Assembly (NCBI GenBank): GCA_011316305.1
Contig: SAUG01000003.1
Location: 1-64,000, forward strand
Direction of reading: 5' to 3'
Length of the DNA stretch: 64,000 bases
Source: Rusavskia elegans
Lineage: Eukaryota; Ascomycota; Lecanoromycetes; Teloschistales; Teloschistaceae
The notes under the pieces were generated by a model. The model was given only the letters and a program-made list of their open reading frames with translations. It was not told the origin of the DNA and did not search any database. Shown here one piece after another: positions 49,301 through 61,930 of the stretch; positions within the stretch are counted from its first letter, which is position 1; every line of letters begins with the position of its first letter. A program made the translations under genes and the position numbers.

Positions 49301-51655
49301 TAATAATATATATAAATAATATATTCTTTTTAAACTATTATTTCTCGATTTATATAACTAGTTAAATAGTTTAATATTCCTTTCTATATTTTTATTTTTT
49401 TTTCTTTTCTATATTTTTATTATTATCTATTTCTATTTTCTTTTTTATATCTTTATTCTATTTATTAAAATTAATACTTTTAGTTAAAATTTTATTATTT
49501 CTAAATTTAGTATTATTTTATATAGAAGGTTATCTTTTTATTATCTAATCATTTATTTTTCTTTCTATAAAGAGATTTAATATATTTATTAGCAATATTC
49601 CCGCTATAATTAAATTCTTTAGTAAATACTATCTATTTTTCTAGAAGATTTAAAATTCTAAAAGATTAAAGTTTTTAGAAATCGATATAATGGATTATTT
49701 ATTATTAGATAAATTTAAAAATTAGAGTTATATATTCTATTAAAATTACTCTATTCGAACTATTATTAGTAATATTAGATAAAAAAGAATATTAGAAATA
49801 AATATTTCTATATTAGATAGTTCTATTTAAATTTTATATATGATTTTAATATATTACTTTATTCTATTTCTATTTTATCTATTTAATAGTTATCGTTTTT
49901 TCTATATCTTTTATAAAAGATTTAATATATAGATTATCTTTATACTATAATATTATATATAGAATAGTATTTAATATAATATATATTACTTTATTCTATT
50001 ACTATAAATCCTTTTTTCGATTTTATAATCTATTTTCTAATTTCTAATATTTTATTCTAATACGACCTTTATCTTTATATCAGTACTTTTCTAGAAATCT
50101 ATTTTTTAAAACTTTATAAAATATTTATATATTATAATACGGTCTATATTCTATTTTTTATAGAAATTATATTTAGTATCGAATTATTTTTTACTATATT
50201 TATAGTTTATAATTAATTCAAATTTTATAGATAATAGTTTTAATTAAAATATAGTAGATAGTATATTAAAAAATTTAATAATTAAATATAACAGAATAAT
50301 ATAATAGATTAATATAACAGAATAATATAATATAATAATATAATAGAATAATATAATTAATAACTATAGAATTATCTAATGATTCAATATATTATAGTAA
50401 TAGAATTCGCTAGAAGTTTATAGAAATATATAGATTCGTTTAAAATTCTAATTTTCCAGCCGTAATATAGTCGATAATTATTTAAATAACTTTATTTAAT
50501 TTCTAATTTTCTATTTTCTAATAACTAACTATAATAATAAAATATTAATATATTATATATCATATCGTATTATATTTTTTTCTATTATTAGTTTTTCGTT
50601 TCCTTTATTTTTTATAGTATAGTATATAGTATATATAAATCTAAATAGAAATAATATATTATAATAATATAATTAATTATATAATAATATTAAAATTATT
50701 CTAGATAAAAAATTAATTTCGTCCTATAGAAATATAGTAAGGATTCGAAAAAATAGAATCGAAAAAAGTAAAAAAAAAAGATAAAAGAAAATTTTATAAT
50801 ATTATAATACCGATAATATTCTAAAATAATATATTTTAAATAGTCTAGTTTATAATCTATCGAAAGAAATAGAAATAGAAGCCTAAAACTATTATTTTTC
50901 GAAAAATCTATAGATACTAGAAAGGCTTTAAAAATTTTATTTCTAAAATACCATTTACTAGATTATATCGAGAAATCTTTACTAGTATTACTATTATAAA
51001 TATATATAGAGAAATTAATAGAATATAAAATATGGTATTAATAATTCTATAAAATATAATAGAAAGATATATATTTATTTTTTTTATAAATAAATATATT
51101 ATTTTACTATATTATTATATATATCCGATAATATTTATTTTTAATATATTATTAACTAGCTATAACCTATACTAAATTTTTTACTATTTAATAGAAAAAC
51201 GCTTTATTTATTAAAGAGTTTTTATAGAATCTAGAAATATACCCGGAAATATAATAATAGCTAGTTAATAATAGATTTTAAAAAATATAAAGTTTACTAA
51301 AAAAGATATATATCTATAGAATTATTTAAAAAAAAAGAATACTATTTATATAGTACCGATATATAAGCTAATATTTATAGATAACTATTATATAACTAGT
51401 ATTAAATAGAATATATTACTATTTTATTCTATTTATAAATACTTTTGTATTTAATGATCGAATATAATTATTAATCGAGTCGGATCGGATTTTTAAATCG
51501 GATTTTTAAATTAAAATCTATAATCTAATTCGAAAATCGGATTAGAATCTATAATCCGATCTAATCGTTTAATAGGTTAAACTCGGATCGGATTACTAAA
51601 ATCGGATCAGATATCCGACGATTCGATAAAAATCCGATCCGAATCGGCCAGTCTA
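46313..51655 (+). mobile_element. hAT-type DNA transposon, copy 2
   Basis: A 5,343-bp element with ends TAGACTGACCG... and ...CGGCCAGTCTA, flanked by a perfect 8-bp duplication ATAATAGA (46305-46312 and 51656-51663). The transposase relic (about 46734-49270) parallels copy 1, but the 2.4 kb to its right is different from copy 1 and shared with copies 3 and 5. It is inserted in B2 only about 200 bp from hAT-1, between the integrase and chromodomain relics. Confidence 0.92.
46734..49270 (+). pseudogene. hAT transposase relic (copy 2)
   Basis: Homologous to the relic in hAT-1 over its whole length. The C-terminal hAT motif reads RIRRTFSFTKRVYR, a stop, then NRV at about 49030-49090, followed by YIEPTIIIKY. 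Stops are TAG/TAA. An intact copy elsewhere in the genome would be needed to power the family. Confidence 0.7.
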
Positions 51656-52066
51656 ATAATAGAAGAAAGTTTTAATTTATAAATAAAATATTCGATTTTA
51701 TAATTTATTTTAAAAAAACTAGTTCGTTAATATATAAATTTACGTTTAATAACATCTAATATTTTATATCTATAATTTATTTGAAAAAATCTGGTTTTAT
51801 ATAGATTATTATATCGGATTATAGTAAATATAGTACTAAATACTATTATATCTTTTATTTTTCTATATATTTATTATATTTTAGACGTTTAATATCATTC
51901 GATAGTAGATTCGATAAAGTATTAATATTATTTTAAAATTAAAAATCTAGTATAAATTTATTAGAAATAATATTTATAGCGAAACTGATTATATTATTAA
52001 ATATAAAATATAGAAAAGAAATAGTAGTAATTTAATCTTTTTTCGAATATTCTATAAACTAGAAAC

Positions 52067-54621
52067 TAGACTGACCGTCGGGTCGGATTTCGAATTCGGA
52101 TTAAAAGAATCGATCCGATCCGAATCGGTTTCGACTTTTCTAGATACTAACCCGAATCGGTTCCGATTTTTCTAGATACCGATTTAATTTAATTTCGGGT
52201 CGAATCTAAATTTTCGGATTTGATTCTACTAAAACTATTAGATATAAATATAAAAGTATAATTCTAGTATTAAAATATAATTCTTTTTTTATATTAAAAT
52301 GGATTAATCTAGTATATTTTTTATTTAATATTAGTATAGTAATATATATAGATAATATATTCTTTCTGGATTATTATTCTTCGATCTATATAATTAATTA
52401 ATAGTTTAATTTTTTTTTTATATTTTTATCTTTATTTTTTTCTATATTTTTATTATTATCTATTTTCGTTTCCTCTTTTATATTTTTATTCTAACTATTA
52501 AAATTAATACTTCTATCTAAACTTTTATTGTTTCTAAATTTAGTATTATTTTATATAGAAGAATATCTTTCTATTATCTAATTTATTTCGTTAATTTTAA
52601 TAATATTATTACTATTTTTATCTTTTTTTTTTAGAAAAAATTTAATATATTTATTAGCTATGATTCTACCATAACTAAATTCCTTAATAAATGCTATCTA
52701 TTTTTTTAAAAGATCTGGAATTCTAGTAAACTAAGGTTTTTAGAAGTCGGTAAAATAGATTATTTATTATTAGATAAAATTAATAATTAAAACTATATAT
52801 TTTATTAAAATTACTTTATTTAAACAATTAATAGTAATATTAAATTAGAAAAAATATTTAAAAAAACTATTTTTATATTAGATAGCTCTATTTATATTTA
52901 ATATATTATTTTAATATATTATTTTATTCTATTTTTATTTTATCTATTTAATAGTTATTATCGTTTCTTTATTTTCTATAAAAGTTTTAATAAAAAGATT
53001 ATTTTTATAGTATAATACTATATATAGATTATTATTTGATATAATATATATTACTTTATTATATTACTATAGAATTTTTTTTAATTCTATAATCTATTTT
53101 CTAATTTTTAATATTCTATTTTAATATAGCCCTTGTTCCTATATCTATATTTATCTAGAAATCTATTTTTTTTTTAAGTTTTATAAAATATTTATATATT
53201 ATAATATAGTCTATATTCTAATTTTTATTGAATTTATATTCGGTATTAAATTACTTTTTACTATATTTACGATTTATAACTAATTTAGATTTTATATATA
53301 GAAGTTTTAGTTGAGATATAGTAGATAGTTTACTAAATAATATAATAGAGTAATAGAATTATTAGTTATAGAATTATCTAAAAACACTATATATTATAAT
53401 AATTGAATACGCTAGAAATTTATAAAAAAATAAAGAGTTATTTAAAATTCTAATTCTCTAGCTATAATATAGCTAATAATTATCTAAATAATCTTATTTT
53501 ATTTTTTATTTTCTAATTTTTAATTATTAACTACTATAATGAAATATTAATATATAATATACTATACTATATTATATTTTATTCTATTATTAGTTTTTCG
53601 TTTCTTTTATTCATTATAGCGTAATATATAGTATATACGAATCTAAATAGAAACAATTTATTAAAGTAATATAATGAATTATATAATAACGTTAAAACTA
53701 TTTTAAATAAAAAATTAATTCCGTTTTATAAAAGTATAGTAAAGATTTAAGGAAATAGAATCGGAAAAAGTAAAAGAAAAAATAAAAGGAATTTTTAAAA
53801 CGCTATAATATTAGTAATACTTTAAAATAAAATATATTTTAAATAATTTAGTTAATAATCTATCGAAAAAAATATAAATAAAAATCTAGAACTATCGTTT
53901 TTTTAAAAATCTATAGATACTAGAAAAGCTTTAAATCTTTATTTTCTAAAGTATCTTTTACTAGATTATATTACGAAATCTTTACCGACGTCCCTGCTAA
54001 ATATATAAATAGAAATAATAATAGAATATAAAATATAGTATTAATAGTTCTATAAAATAAAATAGAAGAATATATAATTATTCTTCTATTAAATAAATAT
54101 ATTATTTTACTATCGTACTATATATTTCCGACTATATATATTTTTTATAAATTTTTAACTAGCTATAATCTTTACTAAACGTATTATAATTGAGTAAAAA
54201 AATATCTAATTTATTAAAAGGTTAATATAAAATCTAGAGATATAGCCGGAAATATAATAATAGCTAGTTAATAATAAATTCTAAAAAATTAAAAGCTCTA
54301 GAAAAAAGATATATATATTTATAGAATTATTTAAACGGAAAATACAATTTATATAATACCGGTATATAAACTAATATTAAATAAAATATATTATCGTTTG
54401 ATTTTACCTATAATTACTTATATATTTAATTGTCTAATATAATTATAAATCGGATTAAATCGGATTTCTATTAGTTTCTATTTTATAATCTAATCCGACT
54501 TTCGATTCTAATATTAGAAACCGATCTAAATCGTTTAGCGGATCAAATTAAACCGACTCGCTAAAATTCGAGTCGGATTTTTAAAATACCGATAGAAATC
54601 TATACCGAAGTAGCCAGTCTA
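52067..54621 (+). mobile_element. hAT-type DNA transposon, copy 3 (internally deleted)
   Basis: A 2,555-bp element with ends TAGACTGACCG... and ...AGCCAGTCTA. Its 8-bp duplication is CTAGAAAC (52059-52066) on the left and TTAGAAAC (54622-54629) on the right, differing by one C/T transition. After about 230 bp it jumps to sequence matching hAT-2 from about 49270 to its end, so the transposase is deleted. It is inserted in the integrase relic of B2. Confidence 0.9.
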
Positions 54622-57600
54622 TTAGAAACGGAAACTAATTATTATTATATAATTAATACGTTTCGATTATCTATTAATTTATAGATAAAACGCTATAGAT
54701 ACTAGAATCTATATTTCTAGCTTCTAGAAAATCCAACGTTAGAAAGATGATATAAATTTATAATTTCTATTACTAATAATAGCTAATAGGATTTTCTAGT
54801 TATATTCGAATAAAATAGTAATAACAAAATTTATCTAATTAACTACGAAATAAATAATCTATTTAGAAATTAGTATATTTATATATAATCGATAGTTTAT
54901 AATATTTATTAGAAAATTTTATAGATAATATAAATACGAAACCTATCGTAATTATATAAAATAGTATTTTCGGGGAGATTAGATTAAAAAAACCATAAAA
55001 TCTATATCGTTTTATTTATTTTAATTAGTATTAATAGTAGAATTCTATATATTCTTTAATCTTTTTATATATATTATAAATTATAATCGAATAATAGAAT
55101 TTCTCCTATATATAACAATGTTTCTAATAATATCGATTATTAAATTCGCCGATAATTTCGTCTATAAATTTATCCGAAATATAGAATCGATTTCGGCTAA
55201 TTCTAGAAACGTAATAGAAAAATTAATTATATATTTAAAATTTAATACTATATATATAATATTTATATTTTTCTATATTAGAATCTTGTATCCAAATTCG
55301 CAGTATTATAATAATTTTAATCTATCGTTTATTATTGGTATAATCTTTTTTAGTATATTATTTAAATTTTTTTACTATTTTAACGAACGTTATATAATAT
55401 ATAGATATAGCTATAATCGAAACGTACTAGAAAATAATTTTTTTATCGCTAATTTTAGTATTTCTATATAGTATATCTAGAATATCATCTTTATTTTTAT
55501 TAAAAATATAGAAGCTTTTTATTACAAATCGCGATAGAATATTAGAAACAATATTAACTTTGCCTACTATATAGAGTAATGTAATATTAAAGGAATAAAG
55601 ATATTATAATATACGAATAAACTTTAAATTTAATTTATTTGATTTCGTTATTTTAAATTAAATCTATTTTAAATTCGAAATTGTCGTCGAATAATCTATA
55701 TATATAACTACTAGTAGCTTTCAAAATAAACTAATAAAATAGCGAACTTTTTTTTACTATTTAGACGATTCTAGCGACTTTTAATTCGATAGATTAATAA
55801 TTCTATTCGGTACTATAAAAGTATTTATTTAAAAATGATATTAGCTATATTTTAGTAGAAAGAAAATCTTTAATTAAATTTCTTTTAATATAATTGATAT
55901 TTACTATAAATTCGAATTACTTTAAAATATCTAGGTCGACGTAGAACCTTTTCGTAGAATCGAAATAATAGAAAGATATTAGTAGTTTAAACGCTATTTA
56001 TAGTATCTAAAATAATTTCTTTTCTATTAAAATAAAATTATACTTTAATTTTATTAAATAGAATTTTATTTTAATTCTTTTCAATTTTATTCGAATCTTT
56101 TTATAAATAGAGTTTTTTTTTCTATAAAAGTTCGACAAATTATATATATTCTACGTTTATATAATAAATTTAACTAATTATTTTAAAATTGGTTTCCAGA
56201 TTTTATAGATATTTAGAAAAAATCTTTTTCGAAATAGCTTTAATTTTATTTTTTAAATTAGTCATTTCTAATATATTAACGCGTTATTCGAGTAAACGAA
56301 TTAAAAGAAACTTTATAAACAATTTATTAGATATAAAACAAATTCGTTTCTTTCGAAATAGAACGAATAGTTATTTAAAATACTTTAAATATTTTTCTAA
56401 ACTATATAAAAAGATTATAATATTATTAATATAGATTTTAGCGAATTCTTTATATAAATAAAATAGTTTATATACCTGACGTTATATATATATATATATA
56501 GCGACGAGCTTTTATATTCTAAAAATACTACTAACATTAGTTTCTATTCGGTATAAAAAACTATAGTAAATTTATACCGATTACGTCGTTTAATTTTTAT
56601 ATTAATAAAATTAATTTATTAAGGTAACGATCGAAATATAGAAATAATCCAATACTAAAACGATAATATCTATTTATATTAAAAAGAAATGACATTCTAA
56701 TTCCGTAACAATATTAAAGCTTAATATATTAACTACTATTCGTTCTTTTTTTATACTATTTAAAAGAGTTTTCAATATTATAGAAATAGAATATATAATA
56801 TAAATTAGTAATTCAGAATATTATATTTTATTCTATTTATTTAAATTATTAAAATTTTCATCTAATTTAATACGATCCGTATAATTTAAATTATAAATTT
56901 TTATAGACGTAAACTTTTTTTTTAAAGTATTAGTATCTATTTTTTTTTTTTTTAGAAATATCTACTATAATTTTCTAAATAGTAAATATATCAATTTATC
57001 GATAACGGCGGTTAGTTATTACGCTACTAGTAGTTTACTATAAACCGTAATATTATTAAATAGATAGTAATCTATTTAAAAATCTATAAATATAATAAAA
57101 GAAATTAATTTAACGAATTTAATATTTTTAGCCTAAATCGCGTTAAATCTCGCTAAATTCTCGCTAAAATTAATTTTATTAGCCGGATAGAAAATATTCT
57201 AATTTATTTGATAATTCTGGATAATATACGGTTCTATTCTATATAATCGCGATAGTAACGAGTATTATAGTAATTCTAATAGCTATTTTCTTTACTAATT
57301 TTTTGACGTATTTAAGTATATTTTAGATTAATTTTATAGTAAACGAAATTATATTAAAAACAACGGTATAATATCTTTAATATCGATTTTCGATAATTTT
57401 TTTAAACCGGATTTATTTAGATAAAACTACTAGTAGATAGCTATTATTATAGACGTTTACGAAATTAAAAAAAGTATCGACTAAATAGATAAAAGCGCTA
57501 TTATTAGTACTAAAATTTAATTTCGATATTAACTTTAATTTAAATTTAAAAGAGAAATTATAATTTCTATAAATATTATTTCGATATTATACTAGAATTT

Positions 57601-59292
57601 ATATTATTCTATTAGATTTTAAAATAATATTAATCTGAATTCTAATAATATATCTTAAGTTAAACTTTATATTTATTAAGAAATCAAAGTTAATTATATA
57701 GTTTTTATAACTGCGGATAATAATCTGCTATTTTTAATAATCTAAAATTATTTCTTTCGATATTAAAATATCTATATCTAGTAGTAAATTAGTTAACAAA
57801 TTTTAAATAATATAGATTGGTTTAGTAAATTCTATTATATCCGAATCGCCCATTGAATAGAAGATAAATACGGCGAATTTATCGGTTTAATAAATTCATT
57901 CGTCTATTCCGCGAATAGAAATCTTTTTCGGAAGTTTTTTGATTTTAATATTATTTAAAACAAATTTTCTATAAACTAATAATAGAGTATATATAGAGTT
58001 ATAATATATATCTTTAATATTAAATATATCCGGATAGAAAGCTAATAGAAATATAGTATAAAAGAAAATTTAAAAGCTAAACAAGTTCTAATAATCTATT
58101 TATTATTTAAAGCAATTACGAAAAATATAAAAGTAATTTTTTTAACTAGAAAAATATTTATCGGCGATAAATAATTATATTTCGGCAACGTTACTTTCCG
58201 TATATTAGTAAATAGTTTTGAAATATTTAAATATATTATTATATATCTCGAATGAAACGTTGTATTTCTAATATAAATATAAAACCTTCGGTCTAATATT
58301 AACGAAATTTTAGCTAATTTCTTTATAACGGAACAATTTCTACAATATTTATTTTTATAAACTTCTATCTAATAGATTTATAAAAACGAAACTAGAGAAA
58401 CTAAATATTAGAAATTTTAATCGAAGTAAAATCTTTTTTAGAACTAATTATTATAAAATTTTTAAAGTCTATTATTATATATTAATACAGAGTTCTATTA
58501 TATTAGATAAAAATTTCTTTAACGATTTTCTAATCTATTTATAATAGTAGAACGAAAGAAATTCGCGTTATTTTAAATAGAAAAAACTCTTAGTAGATCT
58601 CTTTTAATAAAAGGAAATCAATATTTCTAAAAAAGTTAAAAAATCTATTAAATTATAGAACGCTATTATTCGTATACAGATAAATAGAAATTTAATATTA
58701 ATTGATATATTATATTTTCTTATATCTATTAAAATCGGAATAGAAATATATTTTCTAGTTATTAATAGTTTAAATTATTAGAAAACGTTTTTCGAAATTA
58801 CCGAAAATAATTTTTTCTAATAGCTTGGATTTCAAATTTATAAATATCTATTAAACGAAAGAATATAATATTAATAGTTTTTTTTTATTAATTTAAAAAT
58901 AAATATCGTATAAAAAGAAATAGCGAAGCCTATTTATATCTATATAATAATTTATCCAAGATCGATTTTTTCGACGATTTTTATAGTTCGAAATCTGGTC
59001 TATCTATATAAATAAAGTTTATAGTAACGACTTCTATTTACGATAATATATTTCTTTTTTTAAAATATATATTTTTCTTTCTATCGATAGTTTAAAACAA
59101 ACGATTAAGATATTAATCTATATATCGAAATCTTTTATTAGATATTTTTTTTCTATATCTATTAAAATATTATTATAGAATTTCGCCGCGAAAATATATC
59201 TATAGATTTCTTTTAACTTTACTATTAAATCTAGTAATATCTTTAATTTATTCGGTAAAAATATAAATATCGCGAAAATAGATATTTTTATC

Positions 59293-59747
59293 TAGATTGG
59301 CTATTTCGGATCGGATTTCCGTCGAATTCTATAATCCGATCCGATTTTTTAGCGAGTCGAACCGATTCGACCCGCTAAACGGTCGGATCCGAGTTAAATT
59401 CGAAAATCCGATAGAAATACGTTAAACTTTTATTAATAATGAATTTTAATATATATTATACTATTAATTATATTATATAAATAAGATATCTGAATAATAT
59501 AATTATTCTAACTAGAAACTTTCTAGCTAGCGTAATTAATTAAATAGAATTTTTTTTAAATAATTTATATAATTTTTATACTAGAATTATACGAGTTATA
59601 TAGATTTAGTAAGTTCGTCGAATCGAATCGGATTATATAATCCGATTCGAAATTTAATTCGGATCGAACTATAGAATTTTCTAACTCGATTCGGATCGGG
59701 TCGGATTAGTTAACTCGAGTTCGAAATTCGATTCGACAACCAGTTTA
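59293..59747 (+). mobile_element. hAT-type MITE, copy 4
   Basis: A 455-bp non-autonomous element with ends TAGATTGGCT... and ...CAACCAGTTTA and a perfect 8-bp duplication TTTTTATC (59285-59292 and 59748-59755). It keeps little more than the TCGGATCGGA-rich subterminal regions. It is inserted in the gag part of B2. Confidence 0.9.
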
Positions 59748-60736
59748 TTTTTATCTATATATTCGATATAAAGTCCGGTTTCCGCAGATTTATTATTATA
59801 AAAGAAATAGAAGTAGCTAATATTATCCGCGACGAACTTTTCGTATTTATTACTTTTAATAGGATTTTAAAAAGTTCCGATAAAGACGATTTCTTTTTTT
59901 CGCGGTAAAAATTTCTAAATCCCGCCTAGATTACTATATTTTAATTCTAAATTACTCTATCCTAATTCTTTGAAACTTCGAAGAAATATATTATAATAAA
60001 ATCTATATTTTAGCTTTATACTATATTTAAATTTCGGGTAATATCCGTTTTAAATAAATTAGAGAAATCTGCAAGAGTTTTATCGATTATATCTTTCTTT
60101 TTTTTTTTTTTTTTAAATAAGATTCGATAGTTTACTACAGCTTGTATATATATAAAATCGTTTCGAAATTTAACTATATTCTTTTAAAACTTTTGTTAGT
60201 AACTCGCGCTATTTTTCTATTATCTAACTATTTTTTAGATTATCTAAACGTTTATAATAGTCGGAAAGATAAGTTTATTTAAACGTCTATTATTTTATTT
60301 ATTTCTGTTCTAGAAAATTTAAAATCGATATAATTCTATAAAATAAAAATTAATAACTTCTATATATTCTAATACTAGTTAGCCGTATATCTAATATCGA
60401 TTTTATCTATAAATTCGACGAATTAGTATCCGAAAAAGATAATAATATTATCCAGAAACAGAAATAGTTTATCGGTTAATATTTAATCTATTTAAAATCT
60501 AATTAATAAATCGCTTTATATCTATCGTATCTAAATATATACAATATAATTAGTATAAAACAATAGTTAATTAGTATATGCTGCTAATAAAATATATTTA
60601 ACTAAAATAATTGGTATTTTCGAAAATACGAATAAAATTACTAGTATTATCAATATTTATAGACGGGAATATATATATATAAATATTATATATATATTAT
60701 ATAATATTTATTAAAAAATCTTTTATTATTACTAAT

Positions 60737-60968
60737 TATTATAGATCGATTTAAAATAATAATAATAGATTAATAATTTTATATAGATAGAAAGCTTCAT
60801 TTAAAATAAACGAATAAAGTTAAACGTTAAATCTAATTAGATATTGAATTTCGTAAAATTAATAAACCGCGGTTTACGAAATTTAGTCAACGTCTAGTAC
60901 TATTAGCTAAGATTTCTATATTTACTAAATTTTATATATTTTTCAAACAATTTAAATAGTTTATAATA
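60737..60968 (-). repeat. 5' LTR of chromovirus copy B2
   Basis: A 232-bp LTR in minus orientation (TATTATAGATCGATTTAAAA...TTATAATA). It is followed on its left by the complement of the B1 leader (ATTAGTAATAATAAAAGA corresponds to ATTAGTAGTAATAAAAGG in B1), which proves that it is an element end and not a solo LTR. Confidence 0.9.
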
Positions 60969-61930
60969 TATATCGAATATCGAAATTTCCTTTTAGAAAG
61001 TTTCATTCGATTTTTACTTTTTCTATTAAAGTATCTAAAATATTAAAATCGACGAACTAGATTAAAATATTACGTGATCTATAGATTCGTTTATTTTCAA
61101 ATCTATTTTACTATTAAAATTGATTGAAAACTCGCTGTTAACTAGAATTTAAACAAATATTAAATAAATTCTAAATAAATATTGAAAATTGAATTTAATT
61201 AACTTAATATCTATTATTAAAATAACTATTTAATAGATTTTAAATATTAATAAAATTTAATTTTAGGTAAATTTAAAATTTATCTATAATTTTCTATTAT
61301 ATAATACAGCGGATCAATTTAGAAATTATTTTAGATAATTATTATAGAAATTTTATAGAAAAATCTTCGAAAATAACGAGTTTTTAATTTATTAAATTTT
61401 AATTAGCTATTAATATTCTATTTAAAAACAACTATTTATTTTCAAAATAGATACGTTTTAATATAATAAAATTATAGAATTTTTTAGAAAGTAATTTTAG
61501 AAAATTTATTTTAAATTTTCGAATATGATTATATTTATTTTAATACGAATTATAGATATCAAATTATCAATTTCGAAAATAGTTCTAAAAAATTTAAACT
61601 AAAAAATATTTTCAAATATGAAATTAAAATTTAGATTTCTAATTTGAATTTATTTATTCGTATTTCTATATTTATATTCGCGTATTTCTATTTTGAAATC
61701 ATATATACGATATTTTTAACAGCCGAAATCGACGTATTTTTAATACTTTTTCTTCGTTAAATTTCGTTTATCTTAAAGTATTCGTAAGGTTTATTTCTAT
61801 TAATATCGAAATTTTAAATAAAAACAAAGCCCTTTCTCTTTACTAAACCTCGAAGTTTCGGCTATAAAATTCAAATTTTGATCGGAAACGCTAAAGCCGA
61901 TTCCCGGAATATATTTTACCGAAAGTATAC
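60969..61930. other. AT-rich right edge without recognised element
   Basis: About 960 bp continue the RIP-like composition beyond the B2 5' LTR. No LTR, hAT end or coding relic could be recognised. CA/TG content rises again gradually from about 61000, and normal sequence returns at about 61930. Confidence 0.5.

Larger units (their letters stand above)
32120..60968 (-). mobile_element. Ty3/gypsy chromovirus copy B2, shattered by five insertions
   Basis: Minus-orientation copy of the B family. Its 5' LTR is 60737-60968 and its 3' LTR about 32120-32351, both 232 bp. Its body survives as 59756-60736, 54630-59284, 51664-52058, 46112-46304, 41096-41646 and 32352-33581. Reverse-complemented and placed end to end, these follow B1 in order: 5' leader and gag, protease region (about 57650-58200), reverse transcriptase (about 56300-56900), integrase (54630-55050, continuing at 51664-52058), chromodomain (46112-46250) and 3' region. 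The gaps are hAT-4, hAT-3, hAT-2, hAT-1 and B1, each with its own target duplication. It is heavily RIP-mutated. No clear target duplication is left at its own ends. Confidence 0.9.
20641..61930. other. AT-rich, RIP-mutated transposon block
   Basis: About 41 kb with very low G+C, TA-rich sequence and striking scarcity of CA and TG dinucleotides, while CG remains fairly common. This is the pattern of repeat-induced point mutation acting at CpA. No intact gene is present. Coding relics of retrotransposons and hAT transposons can be read, but are broken by TAG/TAA codons at positions where CAG, CAA or TGG is expected. Both edges are abrupt, over roughly 100 bp. In ascomycetes such blocks are typically constitutive heterochromatin (inference). 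Confidence 0.9.

Noticed and set aside
55118..55471. 117-codon open frame (+) in the AT-rich block
   Set aside because: It lies antisense inside the pol relic of copy B2. Its Ile/Phe/Tyr/Asn-rich composition is what AT-rich DNA gives by chance; no motif is seen.
56189..56434. 81-codon open frame (+) in the AT-rich block
   Set aside because: It overlaps, on the opposite strand, the B2 segment that aligns to the reverse transcriptase of B1 (56270-56400). It is a fortuitous frame.
60737..60968. Solo LTR
   Set aside because: At first it looked isolated, but the sequence to its left is the complement of the B1 leader and gag, so it is the 5' LTR of copy B2.
20641..61930. Mitochondrial DNA insertion or organellar contamination as the cause of the AT-richness
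   Set aside because: The block contains recognisable retrotransposon and hAT relics with CpA depletion, and it is flanked by nuclear genes. No mitochondrial gene was seen.
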